Origin: Chloroflexota bacterium
GTDB taxonomy: Bacteria > Chloroflexota > Dormibacteria > Dormibacterales > Dormibacteraceae
Length of the DNA stretch: 45,117 nucleotides
Assembly (NCBI GenBank): GCA_005881825.1
Contig: VBEO01000146.1
Coordinates: 1-45,117, forward strand
Direction: 5' to 3'
Shown: positions 7,294 to 18,637 of the stretch, piece after piece
Layout: each line of letters begins with the position of its first letter
Position numbering within the stretch: position 1 is the stretch's first letter
Notes under the pieces: model-generated
Seen by the model: the letters and a program-made list of their open reading frames with translations, nothing else
The model's database searches: none
What the model was told of the DNA's origin: nothing
Position numbers and translations under genes: made by a program

Positions 7294-8241
7294 ATGGCCC
7301 GAATGATCGAGGTTCGAGACCTGGTCAAGCGTTACAAGAAGGCCGACCGCAATGCCGTCGACGGGGTCTCCTTCGAGGTTGGTGCGGGCGAGTTCTTCGC
7401 GTTGCTGGGGCCGAACGGCGCCGGCAAGACCACCACCATCTCGATCCTCACCACCACCCTTCGGCCGTCCGCCGGGAGCGTGGTGATCGACGGCCGCGAC
7501 GCCGTGCGCGATCCCGCCGGAGTGCGCGCGCGCGTGGGCATCATCTTTCAGCAGCACAGCCTCGACTTGAACCTCTCGGGCGAGGAGAACGTGCGCTTTC
7601 ACGCCATCCTCTACGGCCTCTATCCGTACCGGCCCTTCTTCCGCGCCATGCCGCGGGCATATCGCGAGCAGCTGCGCGACCTGGCCGGCGTCCTCGGCCT
7701 GGAGGCCGAGATCTTCAAGCCGGTGAAGAAGCTGTCGGGCGGCATGAAGCGCAAGCTGGAGATCATTCGCGGTCTCATGCACCGGCCGCGGGTGCTGTTC
7801 CTGGACGAGCCGACCGCCGGCCTCGACGCGGCCAGCCGCCGCAACTTGTGGGCGTATCTGCGCGACGTGCGCGCGGCGTACGACATCACGATCTTCCTCA
7901 CGACCCATTACCTGGAAGAGGCCGAGGCCGCCGACCGCATCTGCATCCTCGACCAGGGCCGCGTGGTGTCCATCGGCACGCCAGAGCAGATCAAGGCCGA
8001 CCTGCTGGACGAGTTTTTGCTGCTCGATGCGCGGGACCGTCAGGCGCTGCACCGGGAACTGGACGCGCTCGGCCTGCATGTCGCTGAGAGCGGGCCGTTC
8101 AAGGTCGATCTCAACGGTCATTCCGCGCAGGAGGTGATCAGCTCACTGCGCACGCCGCTGACGCTGCTGCGCACCAGCTCCCCCTCACTGGAGGACGCCT
8201 ATCTCAAGATCGTCGGGAGTTCGATGGAGGCCATGGCATGA
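7294..8241 (+). CDS. ABC transporter ATP-binding protein, DrrA/drug-export type
   Basis: A 315-residue nucleotide-binding subunit of normal length for the DrrA class. Walker A is GPNGAGKTTT, the Q loop sits in IIFQQHSLD, the signature is LSGGMKRKLE, Walker B is VLFLDEPTAGLD and the H loop is in LTTHYLEE. The C-terminal 80 residues are the short accessory region of DrrA-like exporters. It energises export through the membrane subunit encoded next, with which it overlaps by four bases (ATGA). The start could be the ATG at 7294 or the one at 7303; no Shine-Dalgarno separates them because a palindromic repeat occupies the upstream space. Substrate unknown. Confidence 0.92.
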   Translation: MARMIEVRDLVKRYKKADRNAVDGVSFEVGAGEFFALLGPNGAGKTTTISILTTTLRPSAGSVVIDGRDAVRDPAGVRARVGIIFQQHSLDLNLSGEENVRFHAILYGLYPYRPFFRAMPRAYREQLRDLAGVLGLEAEIFKPVKKLSGGMKRKLEIIRGLMHRPRVLFLDEPTAGLDAASRRNLWAYLRDVRAAYDITIFLTTHYLEEAEAADRICILDQGRVVSIGTPEQIKADLLDEFLLLDARDRQALHRELDALGLHVAESGPFKVDLNGHSAQEVISSLRTPLTLLRTSSPSLEDAYLKIVGSSMEAMA

Positions 8242-9017
8242 AGGAGATGCACGCCGTGCTGGCGATCGCCTCGCGCGACGTCCTGAAGCTGCTCCGGGAC
8301 CGCTCGCGCCTGGTCTTCAGTTTTGTCTTCCCGATCATCTTCATCGGCCTGATGGGCGGAACGCTACAAGCCAACCTGGGCCGCGCGGCGGGTTTCAACT
8401 TCATCGGTTTCATCTTCACCGGCGTGCTCGCGATGACGCTTTTCCAATCCTCTGCGCAGGGGCTTCTGTCTCTGCTGGAGGATCGCGAAAACGACTTCGC
8501 GCAGGAGATGTTCGTGGCGCCGGTGTCGCGCTACTCGATCATCTTCGGAAAGATCGCGGGCGAGACCGGGGTGTCGCTCTTCCAGGCGATCCCGATGGTG
8601 CTAATGGCCGCGCTCTTCCGGGTGCCACTGACTCCGTTTCAGGTGTTGCTGATGGTTCCCGCGGCCATCATCGCCTGTCTCCTGGGCGGCGCGTTCGGGG
8701 TGGCCGTGATGTCGCTGCTGGGCAGCCAGCGCGCAGCCCAGCAGATCATCCCTTTCCTGATCTTTCCCCAGTTCTTCCTGGCCGGGATCTTCAACCCGAT
8801 CAAGATCCTGCCCTGGTACCTGGCGCCGCTTTCGCTGATCTCGCCGCTGCGCTACGCGGTCGACCTGCTGCGCGGCATCCTCTACGCCGGAACTCCCGAG
8901 TACGACAAGATCGTGCTCTTCAGCCCCGCCACCAACCTGGTCGTGATGGCCGCCCTTTTCGCCGGACTGATGGTGGTCGGCACCGTCGCCTTCGTGCGCT
9001 CCGAGACCAGCCGGTAG
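8238..9017 (+). CDS. ABC-2 type transporter permease, DrrB-like
   Basis: A 259-residue integral membrane protein with about six hydrophobic helices, matching ABC-2 permeases. The N-terminal amphipathic segment SRDVLKLLRDRSRLVFSF, the EDRENDFAQEMFVAPVSR loop and the QIIPFLIFPQFFLAGIFNP region with its conserved C-terminal half are typical. It forms the membrane path for the ATPase encoded immediately upstream, with translational coupling through an ATGA overlap. The exporter could move a lipid, a natural product or a drug. No biosynthetic cluster is adjacent to identify the cargo. Confidence 0.9.
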   Translation: MKEMHAVLAIASRDVLKLLRDRSRLVFSFVFPIIFIGLMGGTLQANLGRAAGFNFIGFIFTGVLAMTLFQSSAQGLLSLLEDRENDFAQEMFVAPVSRYSIIFGKIAGETGVSLFQAIPMVLMAALFRVPLTPFQVLLMVPAAIIACLLGGAFGVAVMSLLGSQRAAQQIIPFLIFPQFFLAGIFNPIKILPWYLAPLSLISPLRYAVDLLRGILYAGTPEYDKIVLFSPATNLVVMAALFAGLMVVGTVAFVRSETSR

Positions 9018-9029
9018 TCTCGTGCCTTG

Positions 9030-9902
9030 ATGACGCATCCACTGCGGATTGGAATCAAGCTCTCCCAGGACCAGCCCATCGCCACTTACCGAGAGGTGTG
9101 GCGGATCGCGGAGGAAGGCGGCTTCGACCACTGCTGGGCCATGGATCACCTGGCCAGCATCGGCGGCCCCGGCGACGACCGCCCCATCTTCGACGGCTGG
9201 GAGCTGCTGGCCGCCATGGCCGCCGCCACCAAACGGGTCCGCATGGGCCTGCTGGTTACCGGCATCACCTACCGCAACCCAGCCTTGCTGGCCAAGATCG
9301 CGACCACCGTCGACCACCTTTCCGACGGACGCCTGGAGTTCGGCATCGGGGCGGCCTGGGCCACCAACGAGCACGAGATGTACGGCATCTCCGGGCTCGA
9401 CCACCGGGTTGGACTGCTTTCGGAGGGCCTCCAGATCCTGAAGATGCTCTGGACGCAGGAGCGCACGGACTTCGCCGGCCGCTACTACACCATGACCAAC
9501 GCGGTCGCCAACCCCAAGCCTGTGCAGAAGCCGTATCCACCCATATGGATCGGCGCCGGAGGGCCCTCGACACTGCGCCTGACCGCCCGCCACGCCGACG
9601 TCTGGAACCCCTCCGGCGGCGTGGGGCGTGACCCTGAGACCGCGCTCAAGGCGTCGCAAGAGCTGGACGAAGCCTGCGCGGCCGTGGGCCGGGAGCCGGG
9701 CGAGATCCGCCGGTCGATCCAGCTGCCCTTCTCGGGCGATCCTCAAGAGTTCGCCGACCGCCTGGGCCGCTACCACGAGGCCGGCTTCAGCGAGCTGGTG
9801 GTGATGCTCTCGGGCGGCAACATGCCCACCGCAGCCGACCCCGTGCGGGTGGCCGACACGGTGGCCGACAAGGTCCTGCCCGCGCTGCGCGCCCTGGCCT
9901 GA
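9030..9902 (+). CDS. LLM-class (luciferase-like) F420-dependent oxidoreductase
   Basis: A 290-residue TIM-barrel oxidoreductase. Recognisable blocks are FDHCWAMDHL, RVRMGLLVTGITYRNPALLAK, TVDHLSDGRLEFGIGAAW, EGLQILKMLW and YPPIWIGAGGPSTLRL, all characteristic of F420- or FMN-using luciferase-like enzymes. The length and the GRLEFGIGAAW pattern favour the F420-dependent branch; the substrate is unknown. I prefer the ATG at 9030 to the TTG at 9027. The gene starts 12 bases after the ABC permease and could share its transcript. The metH riboswitch begins about 30 bases downstream. Confidence 0.88.
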   Translation: MTHPLRIGIKLSQDQPIATYREVWRIAEEGGFDHCWAMDHLASIGGPGDDRPIFDGWELLAAMAAATKRVRMGLLVTGITYRNPALLAKIATTVDHLSDGRLEFGIGAAWATNEHEMYGISGLDHRVGLLSEGLQILKMLWTQERTDFAGRYYTMTNAVANPKPVQKPYPPIWIGAGGPSTLRLTARHADVWNPSGGVGRDPETALKASQELDEACAAVGREPGEIRRSIQLPFSGDPQEFADRLGRYHEAGFSELVVMLSGGNMPTAADPVRVADTVADKVLPALRALA

Positions 9903-9933
9903 CCGAGTTCACACAAAGCTCAGGTATCCTGTA

Positions 9934-10023
9934 GCCGCATCCCGAGCGGCCCGGGACTACGAGGCCCGGGCCCGGCAACCTGGCCGGCACGCCAAGGTGC
10001 CTTTCCGCGAGCGGAGATGCGGC
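9934..10023 (+). ncRNA. SAM riboswitch (SAM-I/SAM-IV clan) controlling metH
   Basis: The leader has a perfect 8-bp P1 stem: GCCGCATC at 9934-9941 pairs with GATGCGGC at 10016-10023. Inside, GAGC leads into a GC-rich P2 hairpin. The clan's conserved core then follows: CCCGGCAACC (9971-9980) and AAGGTGCC (9994-10001). A final hairpin TCCGCGAGCGGA sits just before the P1 3' strand. CGGCAACC plus GGTGC spaced this way is diagnostic of the SAM-I/SAM-IV clan, and the pattern resembles SAM-IV or the SAM-I/IV variant more than classical SAM-I. It lies 20 bases before the metH start, so binding of S-adenosylmethionine should reduce methionine synthase expression. Whether control is on translation or transcription is not obvious; no U-run terminator is seen. 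Confidence 0.85.
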
Positions 10024-10043
10024 CGATTCATCCAGGCAAACAA

Positions 10044-13688
<3,645 letters not shown>

Positions 13689-13700
13689 TTTGCCGGCAAA
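13689..13700. repeat. TTTGCCGGCAAA palindrome (family 3), 3' of metH
   Basis: A perfect 12-bp palindrome begins on the base after the metH stop codon and is followed by a small CCCG/CGGG hairpin before the stop of the convergent receiver gene at 13721. The same palindrome forms an arm of the larger hairpin at 26831-26892. It could help terminate both convergent transcripts, though it lacks a U-run. Confidence 0.5.
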
Positions 13701-13720
13701 CCCCGGATTTCGGGCAGGTA

Positions 13721-14083
13721 TTAGTTGAGGGCCGCCTCGATGGCGTCGCGGAGCGACTGTGGGCTGAACGGCTTGGTCAGGTAGCCGGTGGCGCCCGAGG
13801 CCACGATCGACTCCAGCTTGTCCCGCTCCATGGTCGCTGACATCACCAGTACCGGCACCTGACCCAGCCGGGGGTGGCGCCGCACGGCCTGGACCAGCTG
13901 GAAGCCGTCCATGCCGGGCATCGAGATGTCGGTCACGATCAGGTCCGGCGACCAGGTTTCCGCCAGGGCCAGGCCCGCGGCGCCGTCGGGAGCCACCTCG
14001 ATCAGATGCTCACTGCCGCGCAGAGCCACGCTGAGCAGGCGGCGGATGGTGGGGTTGTCCTCGCAGAAGAGGATCCGGGCCAC
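13721..14083 (-). CDS. Single-domain response regulator (receiver)
   Basis: A 120-residue receiver without output domain. It shows the acidic residues of ILFCEDNPTIRRLL, the acceptor Asp in LIVTDISMPGMDG, Ser in VLVMSATM and the Lys in GYLTKPFS. It is CheY- or PilH-like and would work through protein contacts. The start is the GTG at 14083, which gives a complete first strand. The gene lies downstream of, and overlapping by about 74 bases, a small membrane-protein frame on the same strand. It converges on metH, whose stop lies 32 bases away. No cognate kinase is adjacent; the hybrid kinase at 4.4-6.9 kb is the closest. Confidence 0.9.
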   Translation of the reverse strand: MARILFCEDNPTIRRLLSVALRGSEHLIEVAPDGAAGLALAETWSPDLIVTDISMPGMDGFQLVQAVRRHPRLGQVPVLVMSATMERDKLESIVASGATGYLTKPFSPQSLRDAIEAALN

Positions 14084-14195
14084 GCTGCGAAATGATGGCC
14101 AGCCAGATCAAGTTGACGGCGGCGCCCGCGGTAGCGTGGAACACGAGCCACAGCACGAACAGCACAACCGCGATCAGAAGCAAAGTGTGGATCAC
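14010..14195 (-). CDS. Small hydrophobic protein, possibly Lmo0937/DUF5670-like
   Basis: A 61-residue frame starting at the GTG at 14195 with GGAGGTGA about eight bases upstream, a strong site. Residues 2-36 form one or two membrane segments (LLLIAVVLFVLWLVF, then AVNLIWLAII). This resembles the short Lmo0937-type membrane proteins of about 50 residues, but the tail after residue 37 runs in another frame over the start of the receiver gene and looks non-native. Either the overlap is real or a small indel has removed the normal stop. The strong ribosome site and clean hydrophobic core support translation; function unknown. Confidence 0.5.
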   Translation of the reverse strand: MIHTLLLIAVVLFVLWLVFHATAGAAVNLIWLAIISQRGPDPLLRGQPHHPPPAQRGSARQ

Positions 14196-14353
14196 GTTGC
14201 ATTCACCTCCGTTCTAAGAAATTCTGACATTAACCCTATCAAGTGAAATCGCTCGCTGCAACCCGCGGCCGCTGGGAGTTTCCTGGGAAGACTTACGAAC
14301 TTTTGACAGCGGAGTGATGCTCAGAGCCTGCTTCCGGGCGGTGTAATGCGGAC

Positions 14354-15778
14354 ATGAGCACGGCTGAGCGGCTCCCGCAGCGACCGGCTGTGAGCCGGCG
14401 CGCCGTGCTCGGCGCGGCTGTCGTGGGTGGCGCGGGCGTGGCCGCGGCCCGGCTCTGGGGCGGTGCCGCGCTCGACCGCCTGGCGCCTGCCCGGGCTGGT
14501 CAAGCCAATCTGGCCGGGCGCGGCGATTGGAACTCCCCGCTGGGCGGCGAGAGCGCCCAGGTTGCTCAGCTGCTGCGGCGGGCGACCTTCGGCGCCGGGC
14601 CGGCGGAGCTCGAAAAGGCGCTCTCCGACGGGTTCTCGAAGACCGTCGACCGCCTGATCGAAACCAAGTACGCCCCGCCGCCTGCCTTCGGCGGTGACGC
14701 CGCGGGGCGGCTCAACGTGGGCCAGCTCCAGCAGTGGTGGGTCACCCACATGCTGACCTCGCCAACGCCCTTCGCCGAGCGGATGACGCTCTTCTGGCAC
14801 GGCCACTTCACCAGCGACTTCCGCAAGGTCGGCCTCCAGACGCCCTTCATCTACTGGCAGAACCTGACCTGGCGCGACATGGCGCTCGGCGACCTGCGCA
14901 CGATGCTGAAGCGGGTCACGACCGACCCGGCCATGCTGCGCTACCTCGACCTGGCCACCAGTACCGGCGCCAGTCCCAACGAGAACTACAGCCGCGAGCT
15001 GATGGAGCTGTTCACTATGGGCCCCGGCAACTACACCGAGGACGACGTGCGAGCCGCGGCCAAGGGCCTGGCGGGGTGGGTCGAGCCGCGGCCGGCCGCC
15101 ATCACGCCGGACCAGCCCGTCGCGGGGACCTTCGCCCCCCAGCGCGCCTACAAGGGCGCCGCCTTCAAGTACCTGGGCAAGACTGCCCAGTGGAACACCG
15201 ACTCGGTGCTCGACCAGATCCTGGCCCAGACCGCGACGGCGCCGTTCGTCGTGACCAAGGTCCTCCAGAACTTCGTGATGCCGGCCCCCTCCAAGGACTA
15301 CGTGAACCGCCTGGCAGCCGGCTTCAAGAGCTCGAAGTACGACGTCAAGACGCTGATGCGCGAGGTCTTCAAGAGCCCCGAGTTCGTGAGCGCGACAGCC
15401 TACCGCTCACTCGTGAAGTCCCCGACCGAGTTCATGGTCCACGCGCTGCGCGCGCTGGGTGCGCAGTCTGCGGCGCAGGTTCGGCTGGCGCTGGCCGCCG
15501 CCCCCAACCTCGGCCAGGTCCTCTTCGACCCTCCCGACGTCGGCGGCTGGCCCAATAACGAGGCCTGGATCTCCTCCAACACGGTGGTGGGCCGCGTCAA
15601 CTTCGTGAGCAGCCTGCTGGACTCCGTAAAGGCCGCCCTGCCGTCGGCCAAAGACGCGCATCGCCAGCACCTGGACGGCGTCCTCAGCCCGCAGACCGCG
15701 GCCGCGCTCAACCAGGCCACGGATGACCACAACCGGTGGCTGCTGGTCCTCGCCTCACCGGAATTCCAGCTCAAGTAG
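14354..15778 (+). CDS. DUF1800 family protein with Tat signal
   Basis: A 474-residue exported protein of the DUF1800 family. Residues 15-45 form a twin-arginine signal (SRRAVLGAAVVGGAGVAAA), and the family blocks follow: LLRRATFGAGPAELEKAL, MTLFWHGHFTSDFRKV, YLDLATSTGASPNENYSREL, MELFTMGPGNYTEDDVR and DPPDVGGWPNNEAW. DUF1800 proteins almost always sit directly before a DUF1501 gene, as here (11 bases apart). The pair is widespread and secreted by the Tat route, but its role is not established. The gene looks intact, while its DUF1501 partner is broken. The gap before it (14196-14353) has a TTGACA at about 14304 that might be part of a promoter. Confidence 0.92.
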   Translation: MSTAERLPQRPAVSRRAVLGAAVVGGAGVAAARLWGGAALDRLAPARAGQANLAGRGDWNSPLGGESAQVAQLLRRATFGAGPAELEKALSDGFSKTVDRLIETKYAPPPAFGGDAAGRLNVGQLQQWWVTHMLTSPTPFAERMTLFWHGHFTSDFRKVGLQTPFIYWQNLTWRDMALGDLRTMLKRVTTDPAMLRYLDLATSTGASPNENYSRELMELFTMGPGNYTEDDVRAAAKGLAGWVEPRPAAITPDQPVAGTFAPQRAYKGAAFKYLGKTAQWNTDSVLDQILAQTATAPFVVTKVLQNFVMPAPSKDYVNRLAAGFKSSKYDVKTLMREVFKSPEFVSATAYRSLVKSPTEFMVHALRALGAQSAAQVRLALAAAPNLGQVLFDPPDVGGWPNNEAWISSNTVVGRVNFVSSLLDSVKAALPSAKDAHRQHLDGVLSPQTAAALNQATDDHNRWLLVLASPEFQLK

Positions 15779-15789
15779 GTGCACAAGCG

Positions 15790-17030
15790 ATGACGGAAGA
15801 GATCGGAATCAACCAGCTCAAGCGGCGGGACTTTCTCCGCGCGGGCCTCGTCTTCGGCGCCGGCGCGGCCGGCCTGGCCGCCGGCTACGCGGCCGTCCCC
15901 GACGCCTTCGCGCGCGCCGTCTACGCGGCCAAGACCAACGGCGTCGCCAACGACCACGTGCTGGTGATGATCCAGCTGGCGGGCGGCAACGACGGGCTGC
16001 GCACGGTGATTCCTCTCCAGGACCCCAAGCTGCACGACCTCCGCCCCAAGCTGGCCGACATGTCGGTCGGGCAGGCGCTGCCGATCAGCGGCGACTTCGG
16101 GCTCAACCAGAACCTGAAGGGCGTCAAGTCGCTCTGGGACCAGGGCAAGGTCGCGATCGTGGAGGGCGTCGGCTATCCCAACCCGACCTTCTCGCACTTC
16201 GAGTCCATCCGCATTTGGGAGACGGGCGACCCCACCCGGCGTCAGGTCGACGGCTGGCTGGGTCGCACGCTGGCCCAGGCCTACGACTCCTTCGGCCACC
16301 CGCTCACCGGCTGCGCCTGCGGCACCACCGATGTGCCGGGCGCGCTGCGCGACCTCCAGGCCACGCTGACGGTGATCAACAACCAGAAGCAGTTCGGGTT
16401 CAGCGGCGGCTCCGAGGTGGAAGCGGCGGTGGGCGCGCTGTACAAAGGCACGCCAGGGATCTACGGCGCGCTCTTCGACACCGCCATCGCCACCGCTCGC
16501 GAGACCATCGGCACCCTCAAGTCCTCCGACGCGGCCTACCAGCCGATGGCGCAGTACTCGGACGCCGCCAAGCTCGTTTACTCGTCCAAGAACCAGCTGG
16601 CGGCCGCCCTCCAGCTGGCGGCGGAGCTGATCACGACCGGCACCGGCGTCAAGCTCCTGCACGCTACCTCGACCAGGCGGTCAGCGCCTTCTACCAGGAC
16701 CTCAGCGCGCACGGCGTTGCCGACAAGGTGCTGATCGCGACCTGGTCGGAGTTCGGCCGCCGCCCCAAGGAAAACGCCAGCGGTGGCACCGACCACGGCG
16801 CCGCGGCGCCGGTGCTGCTGATCGGCAACCCGGTCAAGGGCGGTCTGTATGGACAAGCACCTTCGCTCACCGACCTCGATCCGACCGGCAACCTCAAGTT
16901 CGCGGTCGACTTCCGCTCGATCTACCAGGAGATACTGGGCGGGCACTTGGGCGCCGACCCCAAGGACATCCTGGGCGACAGCTTCGCCAAGCTGGGCGTG
17001 CTCAAGAGTCCGGTCGCCGCGTTCGGGTAA
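15790..17030 (+). pseudogene. DUF1501 family protein, interrupted by an internal deletion and frameshift
   Basis: The frame starting at 15790 encodes a Tat signal (KRRDFLRAGLVFGAG), then LVMIQLAGGNDGLRTV and HFESIRIWETGDPT, up to GTGVKLLHA at about 16662. Homology then continues in another frame as RYLDQAVSAFYQDL, ATWSEFGRRPKEN and SGGTDHGAAAPVLL to the stop at 17028-17030. The block that normally joins these parts, centred on a GGFDTHA-like metal-binding motif, is missing, so about 20 residues plus a frame-changing number of bases appear lost. Both sides keep normal codon bias, so the event is recent or is a sequencing/assembly error. If real, the first product would end at 16734 without the C-terminal half. 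Confidence 0.85.
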
Positions 17031-17039
17031 GAAGATCCA

Positions 17040-17219
17040 ATGCCGGCATTCGTGCTCAAGGCGGGCGCCACGCTGCTGACGCTGCTGGCGGCTGCGGCCT
17101 CGGCGGCGTACGTGAGCAGCCACGTCAAGAACGGCGCGGCGCCGCTGCATCCGGCGGTCCTCACCGCCCAGGTGCACGCGGCGGACGTGGAGGCGGTGAC
17201 CTCCACCTATGCCTCCTAG
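17040..17219 (+). CDS. Small single-pass membrane or secreted protein
   Basis: A 59-residue frame starts ten bases after the DUF1501 stop and overlaps the ApbE start by 11 bases. Residues 4-24 are an uncleaved anchor or signal peptide (LKAGATLLTLLAAAASAAYV), followed by a short Ala/His/Val-rich tail. There is no Cys, no FMN-binding fold and no D-x-x-S/T-G-A-T/S flavinylation motif. Its place directly before ApbE and a haem-type membrane protein suggests an accessory role in an exported redox chain. A remnant of a longer FMN-binding protein is an alternative. Confidence 0.6.
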   Translation: MPAFVLKAGATLLTLLAAAASAAYVSSHVKNGAAPLHPAVLTAQVHAADVEAVTSTYAS

Positions 17220-18027
17220 CGCGCGCCACTTCGAAGCTCTCGGCACCACCTGCTCGCTCTTCGTAGCCGGCGCTCCCGGAGAGCACCTGGAGCGGGGCGA
17301 GGCCTGGGTGCGCGCGCTGCAGGCGCGACTCACCCGATTCGAGCCCGACAGCGAGCTCTCGCGGTTCAATGCTTCGGCGGGAGCCTGGATTCCGGTCAGC
17401 GAGGAGCTGGAGGACCTGCTGCGGGAGGCGCTGCGGGCCTGGGAGCTGAGCGGCGGGCTGGTCAACGTGGCCGTGCTCTCGGCGATGCACGGCATCGGCT
17501 ACCGGCGGCCGCTGCGGGAGGGGCCGAGCGGCAGCATCGCGGTGGCGACGCCGCTGCCCGCACTGCCAGACGTGCTCGAGGTGACGCCCGGCCGGGCTCG
17601 CCTGCGGCCTGAGGCCGGCCTGGACTTGGGCGGGCTGGCCAAGGGCTGGATGGCAGACCGCCTGGCCCGGCGCCTGGGTGACAACGCCCTCGCCAACCTG
17701 GGTGGCGACCTCGCCGCCCAGGGCGCCGGGCCGGCGGGGGACGGCTGGCCGGTCGAGTTCGGCGGCCACACAGTGCTACTGCGCGACCAGGGCGCCGCGA
17801 CCTCGTCGACACGCAAGCGGGCCTGGGAGCTGGGCGGCGAGCGCGTCCACCATCTGATCGACCCGCGCAGCGGCGCTCCCGCCTGCGGCGATCTGGGCGA
17901 GGTTTCGGTGGTCGCCCCCACGGCGCTGGAGGCCGAGGTGCTGGCCAAGACGGCTCTCTTGCTGGGCTCTGGGGAGGCGCCGGCCTACCTGGATGGGAAG
18001 GCCGCGGCCTGGTGGCTGCTCCCTTGA
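17209..18027 (+). CDS. apbE: FAD:protein FMN transferase (ApbE family)
   Basis: A 272-residue ApbE-like enzyme that would attach FMN from FAD to Thr/Ser of an exported protein. Family signatures are LGTTCSLFVAG, LTRFEPDSELSRFN, LDLGGLAKGWMAD (the FAD-binding helix), ALANLGGDLAAQG and HHLIDPRSGAPA. It is shorter than the usual 300-350 residues and starts directly with the fold, with no lipoprotein or Sec signal, so it may act in the cytosol or be exported by other means. It overlaps the small protein upstream by 11 bases and the haem-type membrane gene downstream by 16. No protein in this window shows a clear flavinylation motif. Confidence 0.88.
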   Translation: MPPSARHFEALGTTCSLFVAGAPGEHLERGEAWVRALQARLTRFEPDSELSRFNASAGAWIPVSEELEDLLREALRAWELSGGLVNVAVLSAMHGIGYRRPLREGPSGSIAVATPLPALPDVLEVTPGRARLRPEAGLDLGGLAKGWMADRLARRLGDNALANLGGDLAAQGAGPAGDGWPVEFGGHTVLLRDQGAATSSTRKRAWELGGERVHHLIDPRSGAPACGDLGEVSVVAPTALEAEVLAKTALLLGSGEAPAYLDGKAAAWWLLP

Positions 18028-18560
18028 CCACCGACCTCTTCTTCTGGATCCTGGCGCGGGTCTGCGGCCTGACCTCCTTCGGCGCCCTGGCCATCTCCCT
18101 GCTCACGGGCGCGGCGCTGCGCACCGCGGTTCTGGATTGGCTGGGCAGCAACCGATCCTTGCGCTCGTTGCACGAGTACACGGCGGTGCTCTGGATCCCG
18201 CTCGGCGTGCTGCACGTCGGCAGCCTGCTCCTGGACCACACCGCGCGGGTCGGCCTGCTCGACCTCGTGGTGCCCTTCCGCATGCCCTACGGCGCGCTGG
18301 CGATCGGCCTGGGCACGCTGACGCTGTGGATCTTCGCGTTGGTTGCCGTCACCGGCTGGCTCAAGCGCCGGATGGCGGCGGGCGTGTGGCAGTGGATCCA
18401 CCGCCTGTCCTACGTGGCGTTCGGCCTGCTCTTCCTGCACGCCCTGCTGGGCGGGACGGACTTCAGCGACCCCGTCGTCTCCGCCCTGACCTGGTCGGTG
18501 GCCTTCGGCCTGGCCACCATCACCGCCGCCCGCGTGCTCTGGGGCCGCCTGCCGGCCTAG
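18012..18560 (+). CDS. Ferric-reductase-like transmembrane (haem b) protein
   Basis: A 182-residue membrane protein with about five or six helices and histidines spaced as in ferric-reductase-like/MsrQ/YedZ proteins: LHEYTAVLWIPLGVLH, LLLDHTAR and WQWIHRLSYVAFGLLFLH. It would carry one or two b haems and pass electrons across the membrane. The neighbouring ApbE suggests an FMN-carrying partner. The start is either the GTG at 18012 or the TTG at 18024, which would overlap the apbE stop as TTGA; both precede the first helix. No NAD- or FAD-binding domain is fused, so the electron donor is separate. Confidence 0.85.
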   Translation: MAAPLTTDLFFWILARVCGLTSFGALAISLLTGAALRTAVLDWLGSNRSLRSLHEYTAVLWIPLGVLHVGSLLLDHTARVGLLDLVVPFRMPYGALAIGLGTLTLWIFALVAVTGWLKRRMAAGVWQWIHRLSYVAFGLLFLHALLGGTDFSDPVVSALTWSVAFGLATITAARVLWGRLPA

Positions 18561-18569
18561 CCAAAGCCC

Positions 18570-18625
18570 GAGCGCCGGCGCCGGAACGGAAATTCGCGCC
18601 AAAAACCGTTCCGCCGCCGGCGCTC
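18570..18625. repeat. Long inverted-repeat hairpin (family 2) between convergent genes
   Basis: Arms GAGCGCCGGCGCCGGAACGG (18570-18589) and 18606-18625 pair at 19 of 20 positions around a 16-base spacer containing GCGCCAAAAA. A second copy of the same element lies at 37332-37387 with a related spacer in the opposite orientation. Here it lies between the converging haem-type gene and prsW-like gene, and could terminate or protect both transcripts. It is not a classical intrinsic terminator because neither side ends in a U-run. Confidence 0.8.
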
Positions 18626-18637
18626 GAGCAAAAAGCC

